DNA of 64,000 bases from Chitinophagales bacterium (GTDB taxonomy: Bacteria > Bacteroidota > Bacteroidia > Chitinophagales > Chitinophagaceae): positions 62,001 through 126,000 of the forward strand of contig JAFLBK010000005.1 in assembly GCA_017303335.1 (NCBI GenBank), written 5' to 3'. A program made the translations under genes and the position numbers. Positions 27,432-34,460 of the stretch are shown in pieces (position 1 is the first letter of the stretch; the number at the start of each line of letters is the position of its first letter). The notes under the pieces are model-generated. The model was not told the DNA's origin. It did not search any database and saw only the letters and a program-made list of their open reading frames with translations.

Positions 27432-28403
27432 CTACTGCGTAACCCAGATATCGTTCTTTTCTACATTTGCCGCGTCGTAACCACCCGTTACATATATTTT
27501 CCCATTGAACACCGTTGCCTGGTGACCACCCCGGGCTCCGAAGGAAGCGTTGGGTTGCTTGATCCAGTCGCGGCCATTGGTGCTTTGCCATATTTCGTCG
27601 GTAGGAATGAACCCGGTCAATCCGCCAATGAGGTATAGGCGATTATTGAACGACAGCAACTGGTGCGAGTACATGGGCGAGAACTTCGGGCTTGTGGTTA
27701 CTTCTTCTGTCCATCCACGGCCATCGGCACTGCTCCACACTTCATTCTTAAAACCGGTGGAAGCATACCCGCCGGTTATGTAGATCCTTCCATTGAATAC
27801 GGCGGCCTGGTGCCCGGCTCTCGGACTAAAAACAGTACCGGTAAGCGTTTCCTGCGCCCAGTTGATGCCATCAGCGCTCGACCATACATCGTTCTTGGCT
27901 CCGCCGATGCCATCGCCCCCGATCAGCCAAAGTTTGTTGTTAAAAACGAGTACTGCATGTTGTGAACGGATGCTGAATGCTGCATTGGCGGTTACCTGGT
28001 TCCAGGTACTGCCATCGGAACTGTTCCAGATGTCATTGAGTGCAGCGCCGTTGAAAAGTCCGCCGATGACCCAGAGCTTATTATTAAAAACCACCACATG
28101 GTGACCACAGCGGGCGCTGAATTGAGGGCCACTCACCGTGGTTTGCACCCAGGAAGAGCCGTTGGCGCTCGACCAGATCTCATTGGAATAAACCGATACG
28201 GTTTTCCGTCCGCCAATGATCCAGAGTTTACCGTTGAACACAACCGCCTGGTGTTCGAACAATGGGGCGAACTGGCTGCCGGTAACGGTGAGTTTTGAAA
28301 AATGGATGTCGGGTGATACCGCCGGGGTATCGTCTTTTTTGCAGGCAAAGAGCAGGAGGGTGGAAAACAGCAATGTTGCGACATGGATTTTACGATTTTT
28401 CAT
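27432..28403 (-). CDS. Kelch-repeat-like lipoprotein
   Basis: 323 residues. The N-terminus MKNRKIHVATLLFSTLLLFAC-KK has a lipobox with Cys21, so it should be lipidated and exported. The rest consists of about six repeats of near 48 residues with the pattern 'H..VVFNGKLWIIGG......NEIWSS.DG.SW', typical of Kelch/galactose-oxidase-type beta-propellers. The pattern includes a conserved GG pair and a Trp-x-x-(S/T) near the end of each blade. A propeller of six blades is the likely fold; a binding role at the cell surface is inferred. Its stop lies 19 bp from the REP array. Confidence 0.8.
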   Translation of the reverse strand: MKNRKIHVATLLFSTLLLFACKKDDTPAVSPDIHFSKLTVTGSQFAPLFEHQAVVFNGKLWIIGGRKTVSVYSNEIWSSANGSSWVQTTVSGPQFSARCGHHVVVFNNKLWVIGGLFNGAALNDIWNSSDGSTWNQVTANAAFSIRSQHAVLVFNNKLWLIGGDGIGGAKNDVWSSADGINWAQETLTGTVFSPRAGHQAAVFNGRIYITGGYASTGFKNEVWSSADGRGWTEEVTTSPKFSPMYSHQLLSFNNRLYLIGGLTGFIPTDEIWQSTNGRDWIKQPNASFGARGGHQATVFNGKIYVTGGYDAANVEKNDIWVTQ

Positions 28404-28660
28404 GTACCAGAATTTAGGGTTAAGAATTAGTAATGACGGGTAAACTTAATTACAGTACCGGGTCGTTTGAGCAGCGTTTGACAGATGATCCGGGTTGTTT
28501 TACAGGTGCGGTTATCTTGTATGCTTCCGGAGATTGTTGCGGATGGATTGGATACGGGTACCGGGCCTGCGGTCGGTACTCCCGCCTTTCCGGGCGGGAT
28601 CAGGCGAGGGGCGGATCTGGGTAAAACCCTGCCTGGCAAAGGAAAGTATAATAATAGTCG

Positions 28661-28695
28661 GCAACCCGTATCCTGTATCAGGCATCCCGTATTTC
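28661..28695 (+). repeat. Heptamer array, right arm (kup upstream)
   Basis: Five in-phase 7-bp units: GCAACCC, GTATCCT, GTATCAG, GCATCCC, GTATTTC. A shorter left arm at 28541-28565 (GGATACGGG and neighbours) is complementary to the CCCGTATCC core, forming another inverted heptamer pair. Confidence 0.55.
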
Positions 28696-28729
28696 AAAAA
28701 TATTTACCCCCCAATATTCGTTTTCCCTC

Positions 28730-28737
28730 TACATTTG
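28730..28737 (+). promoter_or_regulatory. Bacteroidota-type -7 box (TAnnTTTG) for kup
   Basis: TACATTTG fits the TAnnTTTG consensus of the Bacteroidota housekeeping sigma factor and lies 46 bp before the GTG start of kup. The -33 position has only TTTA, so the promoter call is moderate. Confidence 0.5.
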
Positions 28738-28783
28738 TACCTTGGTTTTATGAACAACCCTGGTGAACGCTTAAATTTTCGGT

Positions 28784-30772
28784 GTGTCCAAACATGTAAA
28801 TAAAGTGACCGCGGCCGGTTTGCTGGTGGCACTTGGAATTATCTACGGCGATATCGGTACCTCTCCGCTCTATGTATTTAACTCCATCATTAAAGACCGT
28901 GTAATTGATGAAACCCTGATCCTGGGTACATTGTCGCTGATTATCTGGACCATTACCATGCTTACCACGGTCAAGTACGTGGTCATGGTATTGCGGGCCG
29001 ATAACCGGGGTGAGGGCGGTATCTTCTCTTTATTTGCGCTCGTGCGCCGGCGAAAGAAGTGGCTGGTGATCCCGGCGATGATCGGGGGTGCTGCGCTGCT
29101 GTCGGACGGTATCATTACGCCACCGATCTCCATCACGTCGGCTATTGAAGGGTTGAAGGAACTGCCTAAGTTTCACGACCTGAACCAGGACACCATTGTA
29201 TATATCGTACTCGGCATCATCTTCCTGTTTTTCTTTACCCAGCAATTCGGCACTTCCAATATTGGTAAATTCTTTGGTCCATTCATGTCGGTTTGGTTCG
29301 CCATGCTGGCGGTGCTCGGCCTCATTCATATCAGCGATGACTTTGGCATTCTCAAGGCATTGAATCCCTATTACGGTATCCGTTTTCTTACGGTTTATCC
29401 CGAGGGTTTCTGGTTACTGGGGGCCGTATTCCTTTGTACCACAGGTGCCGAAGCATTGTACAGCGATCTCGGTCATTGCGGTCGCGGTAATATTCGTATA
29501 TCGTGGATGTTCGTTAAAGTCTGCCTGTTGCTTAACTATTTCGGACAGGGAGCCAGTTTGCTGAAACATCACAGCGGACAGTTGCTCAACAAGGCTACGA
29601 TCAATGCCGAAGGCATCAACGCTTTTTACGACCTGATGCCGGGCTGGTTCATCGTTCCGGGTGTTGTGATCGCTACCAGCGCCGCCATCATTGCCAGCCA
29701 GGCTATGGTAAGCGGTTCGTACACACTGATCAATGAAGCCATACGGCTCAACCTCTGGCCTAAATTGAAAGTTGTGTATCCAACCGAAGCCAGGGGGCAG
29801 ATCTTCATCCCTGCCATCAATACCCTCTTGTTTGCCGGCTGCGTGGGTGTGGTATTGTATTTCCGTGAATCGGCCAAGATGGAGGCCGCGTACGGACTGG
29901 CCATCATCACCACCATGATCATGACCACCATCCTGTTTGCCAACTATATGGTATTGCACCGGGTGAATCCGGGACTGATCTACCTGTTCCTGGCCGCGTA
30001 TATAACGATCGAGTTTTCGTTCCTGACGGCGCTTATGGATAAGTTCATCCACGGAGGTTATATCACACTCATGATCGGTTTCATGATGTTCACGGTGATG
30101 TATGTGTGGTACCGGAGCCGCAAGATCAAGAACCGCTATGTGGAATTTGTTCGCCTGGAAGAATACATTCCCAAACTGGAAGAACTGAGCAACGATACCT
30201 CGGTACCCAAATACGCCACCCACCTGGTTTACCTCACCAGCGCCAACAATCCCAAGGAGATCGAACACAAGATCATTTATTCGATACTCAGCCGCAAACC
30301 CAAGCGTGCCGATATCTTCTGGTTCATCCACGTGGATACGATGGACGACCCCTATACCTGCGAGTACACCGTTGAACACATCATTCCCAACGATATCATC
30401 CGGGTGGAGTTCCGCCTCGGTTTCCGCATGCAGCCCCGCATCAACCTCATGTTCAAGAAAGTAGTGGAAGACCTCGTGGCCAACCGCGAAGTGAACGTTA
30501 CCAGCCGCTACGAGAGTCAGCAGCGCAACAACGTGGTCGGCGATTTCAAATTCATTGTGATGGAGAAATTCCTCAGCCAGGATAACGAACTGCCTTTCTT
30601 CGAACGCATCATCATGAAACTCTATTTCTGGCTCAAGGAGATATCGCTCAGCGAGGAAAAAGGGTTCGGACTGGAGCAGAGCATGGTGAAGGTGGAGAAA
30701 TTCCCGCTGATCATCGCCCCGGTAAGCAACCTCAAGCTGAAGCGGGTATACGTGGATGAAGAAGAGAGCTGA
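28784..30772 (+). CDS. kup: Kup-family potassium uptake permease
   Basis: 662 residues from a GTG at 28784 (MSKHVNKVTAAGLLVALGIIYGDIGTSPLYVF). The GDIGTSPLY motif is the KUP/HAK/KT signature. About twelve TM helices occupy residues 10-445, and a cytoplasmic C-terminal region of about 200 residues follows, as in other Kup proteins. Kup symporters import K+ with H+. It is followed by a rhodanese and a hydrolase, but not by potassium-related genes. No ATG is available near the GTG without losing the conserved N-terminus. Confidence 0.93.
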   Translation: MSKHVNKVTAAGLLVALGIIYGDIGTSPLYVFNSIIKDRVIDETLILGTLSLIIWTITMLTTVKYVVMVLRADNRGEGGIFSLFALVRRRKKWLVIPAMIGGAALLSDGIITPPISITSAIEGLKELPKFHDLNQDTIVYIVLGIIFLFFFTQQFGTSNIGKFFGPFMSVWFAMLAVLGLIHISDDFGILKALNPYYGIRFLTVYPEGFWLLGAVFLCTTGAEALYSDLGHCGRGNIRISWMFVKVCLLLNYFGQGASLLKHHSGQLLNKATINAEGINAFYDLMPGWFIVPGVVIATSAAIIASQAMVSGSYTLINEAIRLNLWPKLKVVYPTEARGQIFIPAINTLLFAGCVGVVLYFRESAKMEAAYGLAIITTMIMTTILFANYMVLHRVNPGLIYLFLAAYITIEFSFLTALMDKFIHGGYITLMIGFMMFTVMYVWYRSRKIKNRYVEFVRLEEYIPKLEELSNDTSVPKYATHLVYLTSANNPKEIEHKIIYSILSRKPKRADIFWFIHVDTMDDPYTCEYTVEHIIPNDIIRVEFRLGFRMQPRINLMFKKVVEDLVANREVNVTSRYESQQRNNVVGDFKFIVMEKFLSQDNELPFFERIIMKLYFWLKEISLSEEKGFGLEQSMVKVEKFPLIIAPVSNLKLKRVYVDEEES

Positions 30773-30788
30773 TCTCAAACCAACAATC

Positions 30789-31091
30789 ATGTACTCCATT
30801 ACGGTTGCCGAACTCAAACAAAAGATCGAAAACAAGGAGGATTTCCAACTCATCGATGTCCGCGAACCGGATGAGCATGCCGAATTCAATATCGGCGGCG
30901 AACTGATCCCGCTGGGAGAGATCGTATCCCGGTACAGCCGGCTGGCAACCGATAAGCCGGTCATTCTCTATTGCCGCAAAGGCATCCGCAGCCAGGTAGC
31001 CATCCAGCGCCTGCAGGAAAAGTTTCATTGCAGCAACCTCGTAAACCTGGTCGGCGGTACGGAAGCGTGGAAGAAGCAGTTTGGAGTTTGA
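30789..31091 (+). CDS. Rhodanese-like domain protein (single domain)
   Basis: 100 residues from the ATG at 30789. An in-frame ATG at 30756 overlaps kup and adds a non-conserved 11-residue head, so the later start is preferred. The active-site Cys62 lies in YCRKGIRS, and FQLIDVREPDEH is the conserved rhodanese opening. Such proteins carry a persulfide on the Cys (sulfurtransferase/trans-persulfidation). It lies 16 bp after kup and is probably co-transcribed, though no shared function is evident. Confidence 0.88.
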   Translation: MYSITVAELKQKIENKEDFQLIDVREPDEHAEFNIGGELIPLGEIVSRYSRLATDKPVILYCRKGIRSQVAIQRLQEKFHCSNLVNLVGGTEAWKKQFGV

Positions 31092-31171
31092 GGTTTAGAA
31101 TTTGTGGTTAGGGACAGAATCCCTATTTTACCGACCGCGAAACATTAAACATCAAACACCAAACCCGAAAC
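31079..31171. repeat. Inverted heptamer arrays, rhodanese/hydrolase gap
   Basis: Left part 31079-31113: GTTTGGA, GTTTGAG, GTTTAGA, ATTTGTG, GTTAGGG. Right part 31137-31171: GCGAAAC, ATTAAAC, ATCAAAC, ACCAAAC, CCGAAAC. GTTT..-type units face ..AAAC-type units in perfect 7-bp phase on each side. The left part overlaps the rhodanese stop codon, and between the arms sits AGGGA/TCCCT (31111-31125). The right part ends 7 bp before the hydrolase start. Confidence 0.8.
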
Positions 31172-31178
31172 TGACTTT

Positions 31179-31967
31179 TTGCTCCAGCTCATTCTCTATA
31201 TCATCGGCGGTATTGTGTTGCTTTCTGTTCTTGCGTATTTCCTGCAGGAAAAATTCATTTTCAAACCCGAGAAGCTAAAACAGGATTTTGTTTATAAGTA
31301 TGATGCGCCCTTTGAGGAACTGTTCTTTGATGTGGAGCCGGGCGTGCGCATCAACGGACTGCATTTCAAAATGGAGAAACCGCTGGGGCTTATCCTTTAT
31401 TTTCACGGCAACAGCCGCAGCATCAAGGGCTGGGCCAAGTACGCCCGGGATTTTTACCGCTACAACTACGACGTGGTGCTGGTGGATTACCGCGGCTTTG
31501 GCAAAAGCACCGGCAAGCGCAACGAAAAAGCCATGCTCAGTGATATGCAGTTTGTGTACGACAGTTTACTGAAACAATTTCCCGAACACCACCTGATCGT
31601 TTATGGCAGAAGCCTGGGCAGCGGCTTCGCCTGCAAGATCGCCAGCGACAACAAACCCCGTTACCTGATCCTCGATGCGCCTTATTTCAGTTTCAAGAAA
31701 ACGATCGAACGGTTTCTGCCCATCCTGCCGGTGAAATACGTGCTTCGCTATCACCTGCGCACCGATAAATGGATCAAGCATGTGAATTGCCATACGTATA
31801 TATTACACGGCACCCGCGACTGGCTCATCCCCATCAGCAACAGCGAGAAACTGCAGGCGCTCAATCCCCGTATGATCACCCTCATCCGCATCCAGGGCGG
31901 CGGCCACAACAACCTGCCCTCGTTCCCGGAGTACCATAATTTTGTGCGGGATATATTGCAGTATTGA
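31179..31967 (+). CDS. Membrane-anchored alpha/beta hydrolase (BEM46-like), copy 1
   Basis: 262 residues from a TTG at 31179; no ATG occurs before residue 65, so TTG is the best start and the exact N-terminus is uncertain. One TM anchor (about 4-22) is followed by YFLQEKFIFKPE and an alpha/beta hydrolase core. The core has HGNSR oxyanion region at 76-80, nucleophile Ser145 in GRSLGSG, Asp214 in HGTRDWLIP and His243 in GGGHNN. The family is often annotated as 'alpha/beta hydrolase' without a known substrate. The paralogue at 32627-33433 suggests a tandem duplication. Confidence 0.85.
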   Translation: MLQLILYIIGGIVLLSVLAYFLQEKFIFKPEKLKQDFVYKYDAPFEELFFDVEPGVRINGLHFKMEKPLGLILYFHGNSRSIKGWAKYARDFYRYNYDVVLVDYRGFGKSTGKRNEKAMLSDMQFVYDSLLKQFPEHHLIVYGRSLGSGFACKIASDNKPRYLILDAPYFSFKKTIERFLPILPVKYVLRYHLRTDKWIKHVNCHTYILHGTRDWLIPISNSEKLQALNPRMITLIRIQGGGHNNLPSFPEYHNFVRDILQY

Positions 31968-31971
31968 TTCG

Positions 31972-32034
31972 GGATGCTGGATGCTTGATACTAGATACTA
32001 GATACTGGATACGGGATACCAGGTACCGGGAGAC
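31972..32034 (+). repeat. Left heptamer array flanking the four-helix-bundle gene
   Basis: Nine in-phase 7-bp units: GGATGCT (twice), TGATACT, AGATACT (twice), GGATACG, GGATACC, AGGTACC, GGGAGAC. They begin 5 bp after the hydrolase stop. Their reverse complement resembles the right array at 32522-32626, so the two enclose the gene at 32042-32419 as inverted repeats. Confidence 0.82.
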
Positions 32035-32041
32035 CGCCATT

Positions 32042-32419
32042 TTATTTTATAAAGTCATTATGGTGAAGCTCCACGGCTTGTATAAAGTTGTTTAGTTTTT
32101 TTCCGAGCATATTCAGTTTTTGATGCAAGCTGTGATACAGAAGATGGTCTTTTAAAGAGGCCGTCTCAAAAAGTGTTTCGAGGTGATCAATGGTTTCATC
32201 ATTTGAAGAAAGTGCATAAATGAGGAATTTGATATAATCCGCTTTGTATTTCCTTCTGCCATACCCTTCTACAATACAACTTCTGACTGTCTTACTTGAT
32301 CTCCTGATCTGTTGTGCCTCTTCGAACTGTTCAAATTTGGGAAGTAATAACGACATAGAGTGTATCTCAATAACGACCTGTCGGGCTATTTTCCATATTT
32401 CCAGATTTTTGTAACTCAT
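32042..32419 (-). CDS. Four-helix-bundle protein (23S rRNA intervening-sequence/S23 family)
   Basis: 125 residues from the ATG at 32419 ([20 protein letters not shown]). A longer start at 32467 adds an unrelated 16-residue head. The wording matches the family: 'NLEIWK.AR..VIEIH', '[20 protein letters not shown]' and '[17 protein letters not shown]', all amphipathic helices. In many bacteria such proteins are encoded inside insertions of 23S rRNA; here the gene is free-standing, antisense to its neighbours and enclosed by inverted heptamer arrays. The biochemical role is unknown, so RNA/DNA binding is only a family-level idea. No reverse transcriptase or variable repeats are near, so it does not look like a retroelement accessory protein. 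Confidence 0.85.
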   Translation of the reverse strand: MSYKNLEIWKIARQVVIEIHSMSLLLPKFEQFEEAQQIRRSSKTVRSCIVEGYGRRKYKADYIKFLIYALSSNDETIDHLETLFETASLKDHLLYHSLHQKLNMLGKKLNNFIQAVELHHNDFIK

Positions 32420-32521
32420 AGCTGATGCGTAAAGCTGCAAACTAAAAATCCAGGGACTCAATTTCAACTAATCAACCTGTTTTTATCCCCCCCGAAATCT
32501 GTTTTTTCAAACCTAATGCCC

Positions 32522-32626
32522 AGCATCCAGTATCCAGCATCCAGTATCCAGAAACCAGCATCCAGTATCCAGCATCCAGCATCCAGAAACCAGCATCCTA
32601 TTTCCCGAATCCTGTATCTTGCATCC
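32522..32626 (-). repeat. Right heptamer array (15 units), ends at hydrolase ATG
   Basis: Fifteen contiguous 7-bp units, exactly 105 bp. Eleven belong to the types AGCATCC, AGTATCC and AGAAACC. They are followed by TATTTCC, CGAATCC, TGTATCT and TGCATCC. The array ends on the base before the ATG at 32627. Complementary in sense to the left array at 31972-32034. Confidence 0.9.
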
Positions 32627-33433
32627 ATGAACCGCAAAAGGCTTCTCCGCTGGGCGCAGATCATCATCATCGTTTATTGCAGTATCGGCATTGCCCTGTA
32701 TTACCTGCAGGAGAAATTCCTGTTTCATCCCGAAGCCCTGCCCCGCGGCCAGGCCTATGCGTTTGATATGCCTTTTGAAGAGATTGATATTCCGTTCAAC
32801 CAGGCCGATACCATCAATCTTGTCAAGTTTTTTCCGAAAGATTCGGTGCGCAGGGGCGTGGTGCTCTATTACCATGGCAACCGGCAGAATATCGGGCGTT
32901 ACGCGAAATTCGCGGAGCATTTCACCCGGGCCGGGTATGAAGTGTGGATGGAGGATTATCCGGGTTTCGGCAAAAGCACCGGGGAACGCAGCGAAAAGAA
33001 ATTGTACGAGCAGGCGATGCAGGTACGCAAGATGGCGGCAGCGAAGTATGGTATCGACAGCGTGATCGTGTATGGCAAGTCATTCGGCACCGGCATCGCG
33101 GCCTATGTGGCGTCGGAATACAATTGCCGCAAACTGATCCTCGAAACACCCTATTACAGCATCCCGGCCCTGTTCAGCTGCTATGCGCCGATCTATCCCA
33201 CATCCTATATGGCTACCTATAAGATCCGCACCTTCCGGTTCCTGGAGGATGTGCAGTGCCCGGTCAGTATTTTTCACGGTACCGATGACGGCGTGATACC
33301 CTATCGTTGTACGGCGGGGTTGAAGAAGAAACTGAAGCCCGGCGACGAATTCATTACCATTGAGGAAGGCACACACCAGAACCTCGCTGATTATCCCCTG
33401 TACCGTCAAAAGCTCGACAGCCTCCTGCGCTGA
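32627..33433 (+). CDS. Membrane-anchored alpha/beta hydrolase (BEM46-like), copy 2
   Basis: 268 residues from the ATG at 32627. A longer in-frame start at 32516 only translates the heptamer repeat and is rejected. A TM anchor (about 8-26) is followed by YYLQEKFLFHPE, and the core has YYHGNRQ at 81-87, nucleophile Ser152 in GKSFGTG, Asp220/221 in HGTDDGVIP and His250 in GTHQN. It is a clear paralogue of the gene at 31179. It ends 2 bp from the stop of the convergent oxyR-like gene. No promoter or leader sits between the repeat and the start codon. Confidence 0.85.
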   Translation: MNRKRLLRWAQIIIIVYCSIGIALYYLQEKFLFHPEALPRGQAYAFDMPFEEIDIPFNQADTINLVKFFPKDSVRRGVVLYYHGNRQNIGRYAKFAEHFTRAGYEVWMEDYPGFGKSTGERSEKKLYEQAMQVRKMAAAKYGIDSVIVYGKSFGTGIAAYVASEYNCRKLILETPYYSIPALFSCYAPIYPTSYMATYKIRTFRFLEDVQCPVSIFHGTDDGVIPYRCTAGLKKKLKPGDEFITIEEGTHQNLADYPLYRQKLDSLLR

Positions 33434-33435
33434 TC

Positions 33436-34371
33436 TCAGATCGATACGATGTTTGTGGGTTTGTTCTTCCTGAGTTTTTCCGGCAATGCGCCGAGAAGGG
33501 ATGTTTTCAGCAATTCCACCAGCCGTTTCTTGACCAGGTCGCGGTGAACGACCAGGCTTACCTCCCGTACCGGCGCCGGTTGTTTAAAATGGCGGAGCAT
33601 CTGCAGTTGCCTGTTGCTGAGGTCGAGCGTGGCCAGTTCGGGAAGGATTGTGATGCCATCGTTCTGCTCTACCAGCCGGCGCAACGTTTCAATACTGCCG
33701 GCTTCGTAATCGAAATGCCCGCCTTCGGCGCTGGCCTTTCGGAGTTCACAGAGGTTGATGATCTGCGAGCGGAAACAATGCCCTTCCTCCAGCAGCCATA
33801 AATGATTGGGGTCGATATCCTGCGCCAGTACATAGGTCTTGCGGAACGCTTTGTCTTTTTTGGAAACATAGGCCACCAGTTCTTCGTAAAACAAAGGGTG
33901 CTCCCGTATACCGGGTTCATCGAGCGGGGTAACAAGTATCCCAACGTCGATCTTGCCTTCCTTGAGTTTTTGAATGATGTGTTCGGTGGTGAGTTCCGTA
34001 ACGCTCAGTTTCACCAGCGGGTATTTTTTGATGAACTGCTGGATGAACAGGGGCAACAGGTAGGGGGCGAGTGTGGGGATGATGCCCACTTTCAGCAACC
34101 CGGTGACCACGCCCTTTTTTTGCTGTACGATCTCGCCGATCAGATTTTTTTCCGACAGTATTTTCCGTGCCTGTTCCAGGATGGCCGCTCCCGCTTCGGT
34201 GGGCATTACGGGCTGTTTGCTCCGGTCGAATATTTTCAGTCCCAGTTCATCCTCCAGTTTCTGCACCTGCATGCTGAGCGTAGGCTGCGTGATAAAACAC
34301 TGGCTGGCGGCTTTGGCAAAATGCCGGCAGTTATCGACGGCTACAATGTATTCCAGCTGGGTAAACGTCAT
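33436..34371 (-). CDS. oxyR: OxyR-type peroxide-sensing LysR regulator
   Basis: 311 residues. The N-terminal winged helix-turn-helix (about 1-60, MTFTQLEYIVAVDNCRHFAKAA) is followed by a LysR substrate-binding domain. The redox cysteine pair of E. coli OxyR, Cys199 and Cys208, is present at the same residue numbers in EEGHCFRS and INLCELR, so the gene is assigned with confidence. The oxidised disulfide form activates peroxide-defence promoters. It lies divergent to katA with a shared 89-bp control region. A 15-bp site matching the OxyR half-site consensus is 4 bases upstream of its own start codon, implying autoregulation. Confidence 0.93.
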   Translation of the reverse strand: MTFTQLEYIVAVDNCRHFAKAASQCFITQPTLSMQVQKLEDELGLKIFDRSKQPVMPTEAGAAILEQARKILSEKNLIGEIVQQKKGVVTGLLKVGIIPTLAPYLLPLFIQQFIKKYPLVKLSVTELTTEHIIQKLKEGKIDVGILVTPLDEPGIREHPLFYEELVAYVSKKDKAFRKTYVLAQDIDPNHLWLLEEGHCFRSQIINLCELRKASAEGGHFDYEAGSIETLRRLVEQNDGITILPELATLDLSNRQLQMLRHFKQPAPVREVSLVVHRDLVKKRLVELLKTSLLGALPEKLRKNKPTNIVSI

Positions 34372-34375
34372 GCTG

Positions 34376-34390
34376 ATAGATTTAATCTAT
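34376..34390. promoter_or_regulatory. OxyR operator half-site (perfect to consensus)
   Basis: The 15 bases fit ATAGnTnnnAnCTAT exactly: ATAG, A, T, three bases, A, T, CTAT. A second, weaker site (ATAC with CGAT ends) at 34397-34411 is spaced 6 bp further; E. coli OxyR sites have 7 bp between half-sites. The site is in the oxyR-katA gap, starting 4 bases beyond the oxyR start codon. Confidence 0.65.
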
Positions 34391-34460
34391 GAAGATATAC
34401 AAACAATCGATAAAAATTATTGGCTATCCCGCAGGAAATTGGGCTCTAAACCTAAAACAT

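Larger units (their letters stand above)
28404..28783. other. 380-bp intergenic region, divergent Kelch/kup
   Basis: No convincing gene. It holds a degenerate heptamer array in two inverted parts: 28541-28565 (GGATTGG/ATACGGG/TACCGGG type) and 28661-28695 (GCAACCC, GTATCCT, GTATCAG, GCATCCC, GTATTTC). It also has a short CCCGCC/GGCGGG stem (28581-28598) with no T tract, and a promoter-like box TACATTTG at 28730-28737 in front of kup. Confidence 0.6.

Noticed and set aside
26802..27442. Long repetitive ORFs on the plus strand in the 55-bp array
   Set aside because: Since 55 is not a multiple of 3, all frames cycle through the same unit, and the unit lacks stop codons, so overlapping open frames appear by chance. 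There is no start context or conservation signal.
29414..30964. 516-codon antisense ORF within kup
   Set aside because: It is a shadow of the Kup reading frame, and the sense strand has a clear family match.
31079..32626. CRISPR or direct-repeat regulatory array
   Set aside because: Units are only 7 bp, contiguous and mostly arranged as inverted arms. That does not fit repeat-spacer structure.
32516..32626. Extended N-terminus of the second hydrolase
   Set aside because: The 37 extra residues are translated repeat; the TM anchor begins after the ATG at 32627.
31972..32626. Diversity-generating retroelement
   Set aside because: The four-helix-bundle protein recalls accessory proteins of such elements, but there is no reverse transcriptase, template repeat or variable repeat nearby.
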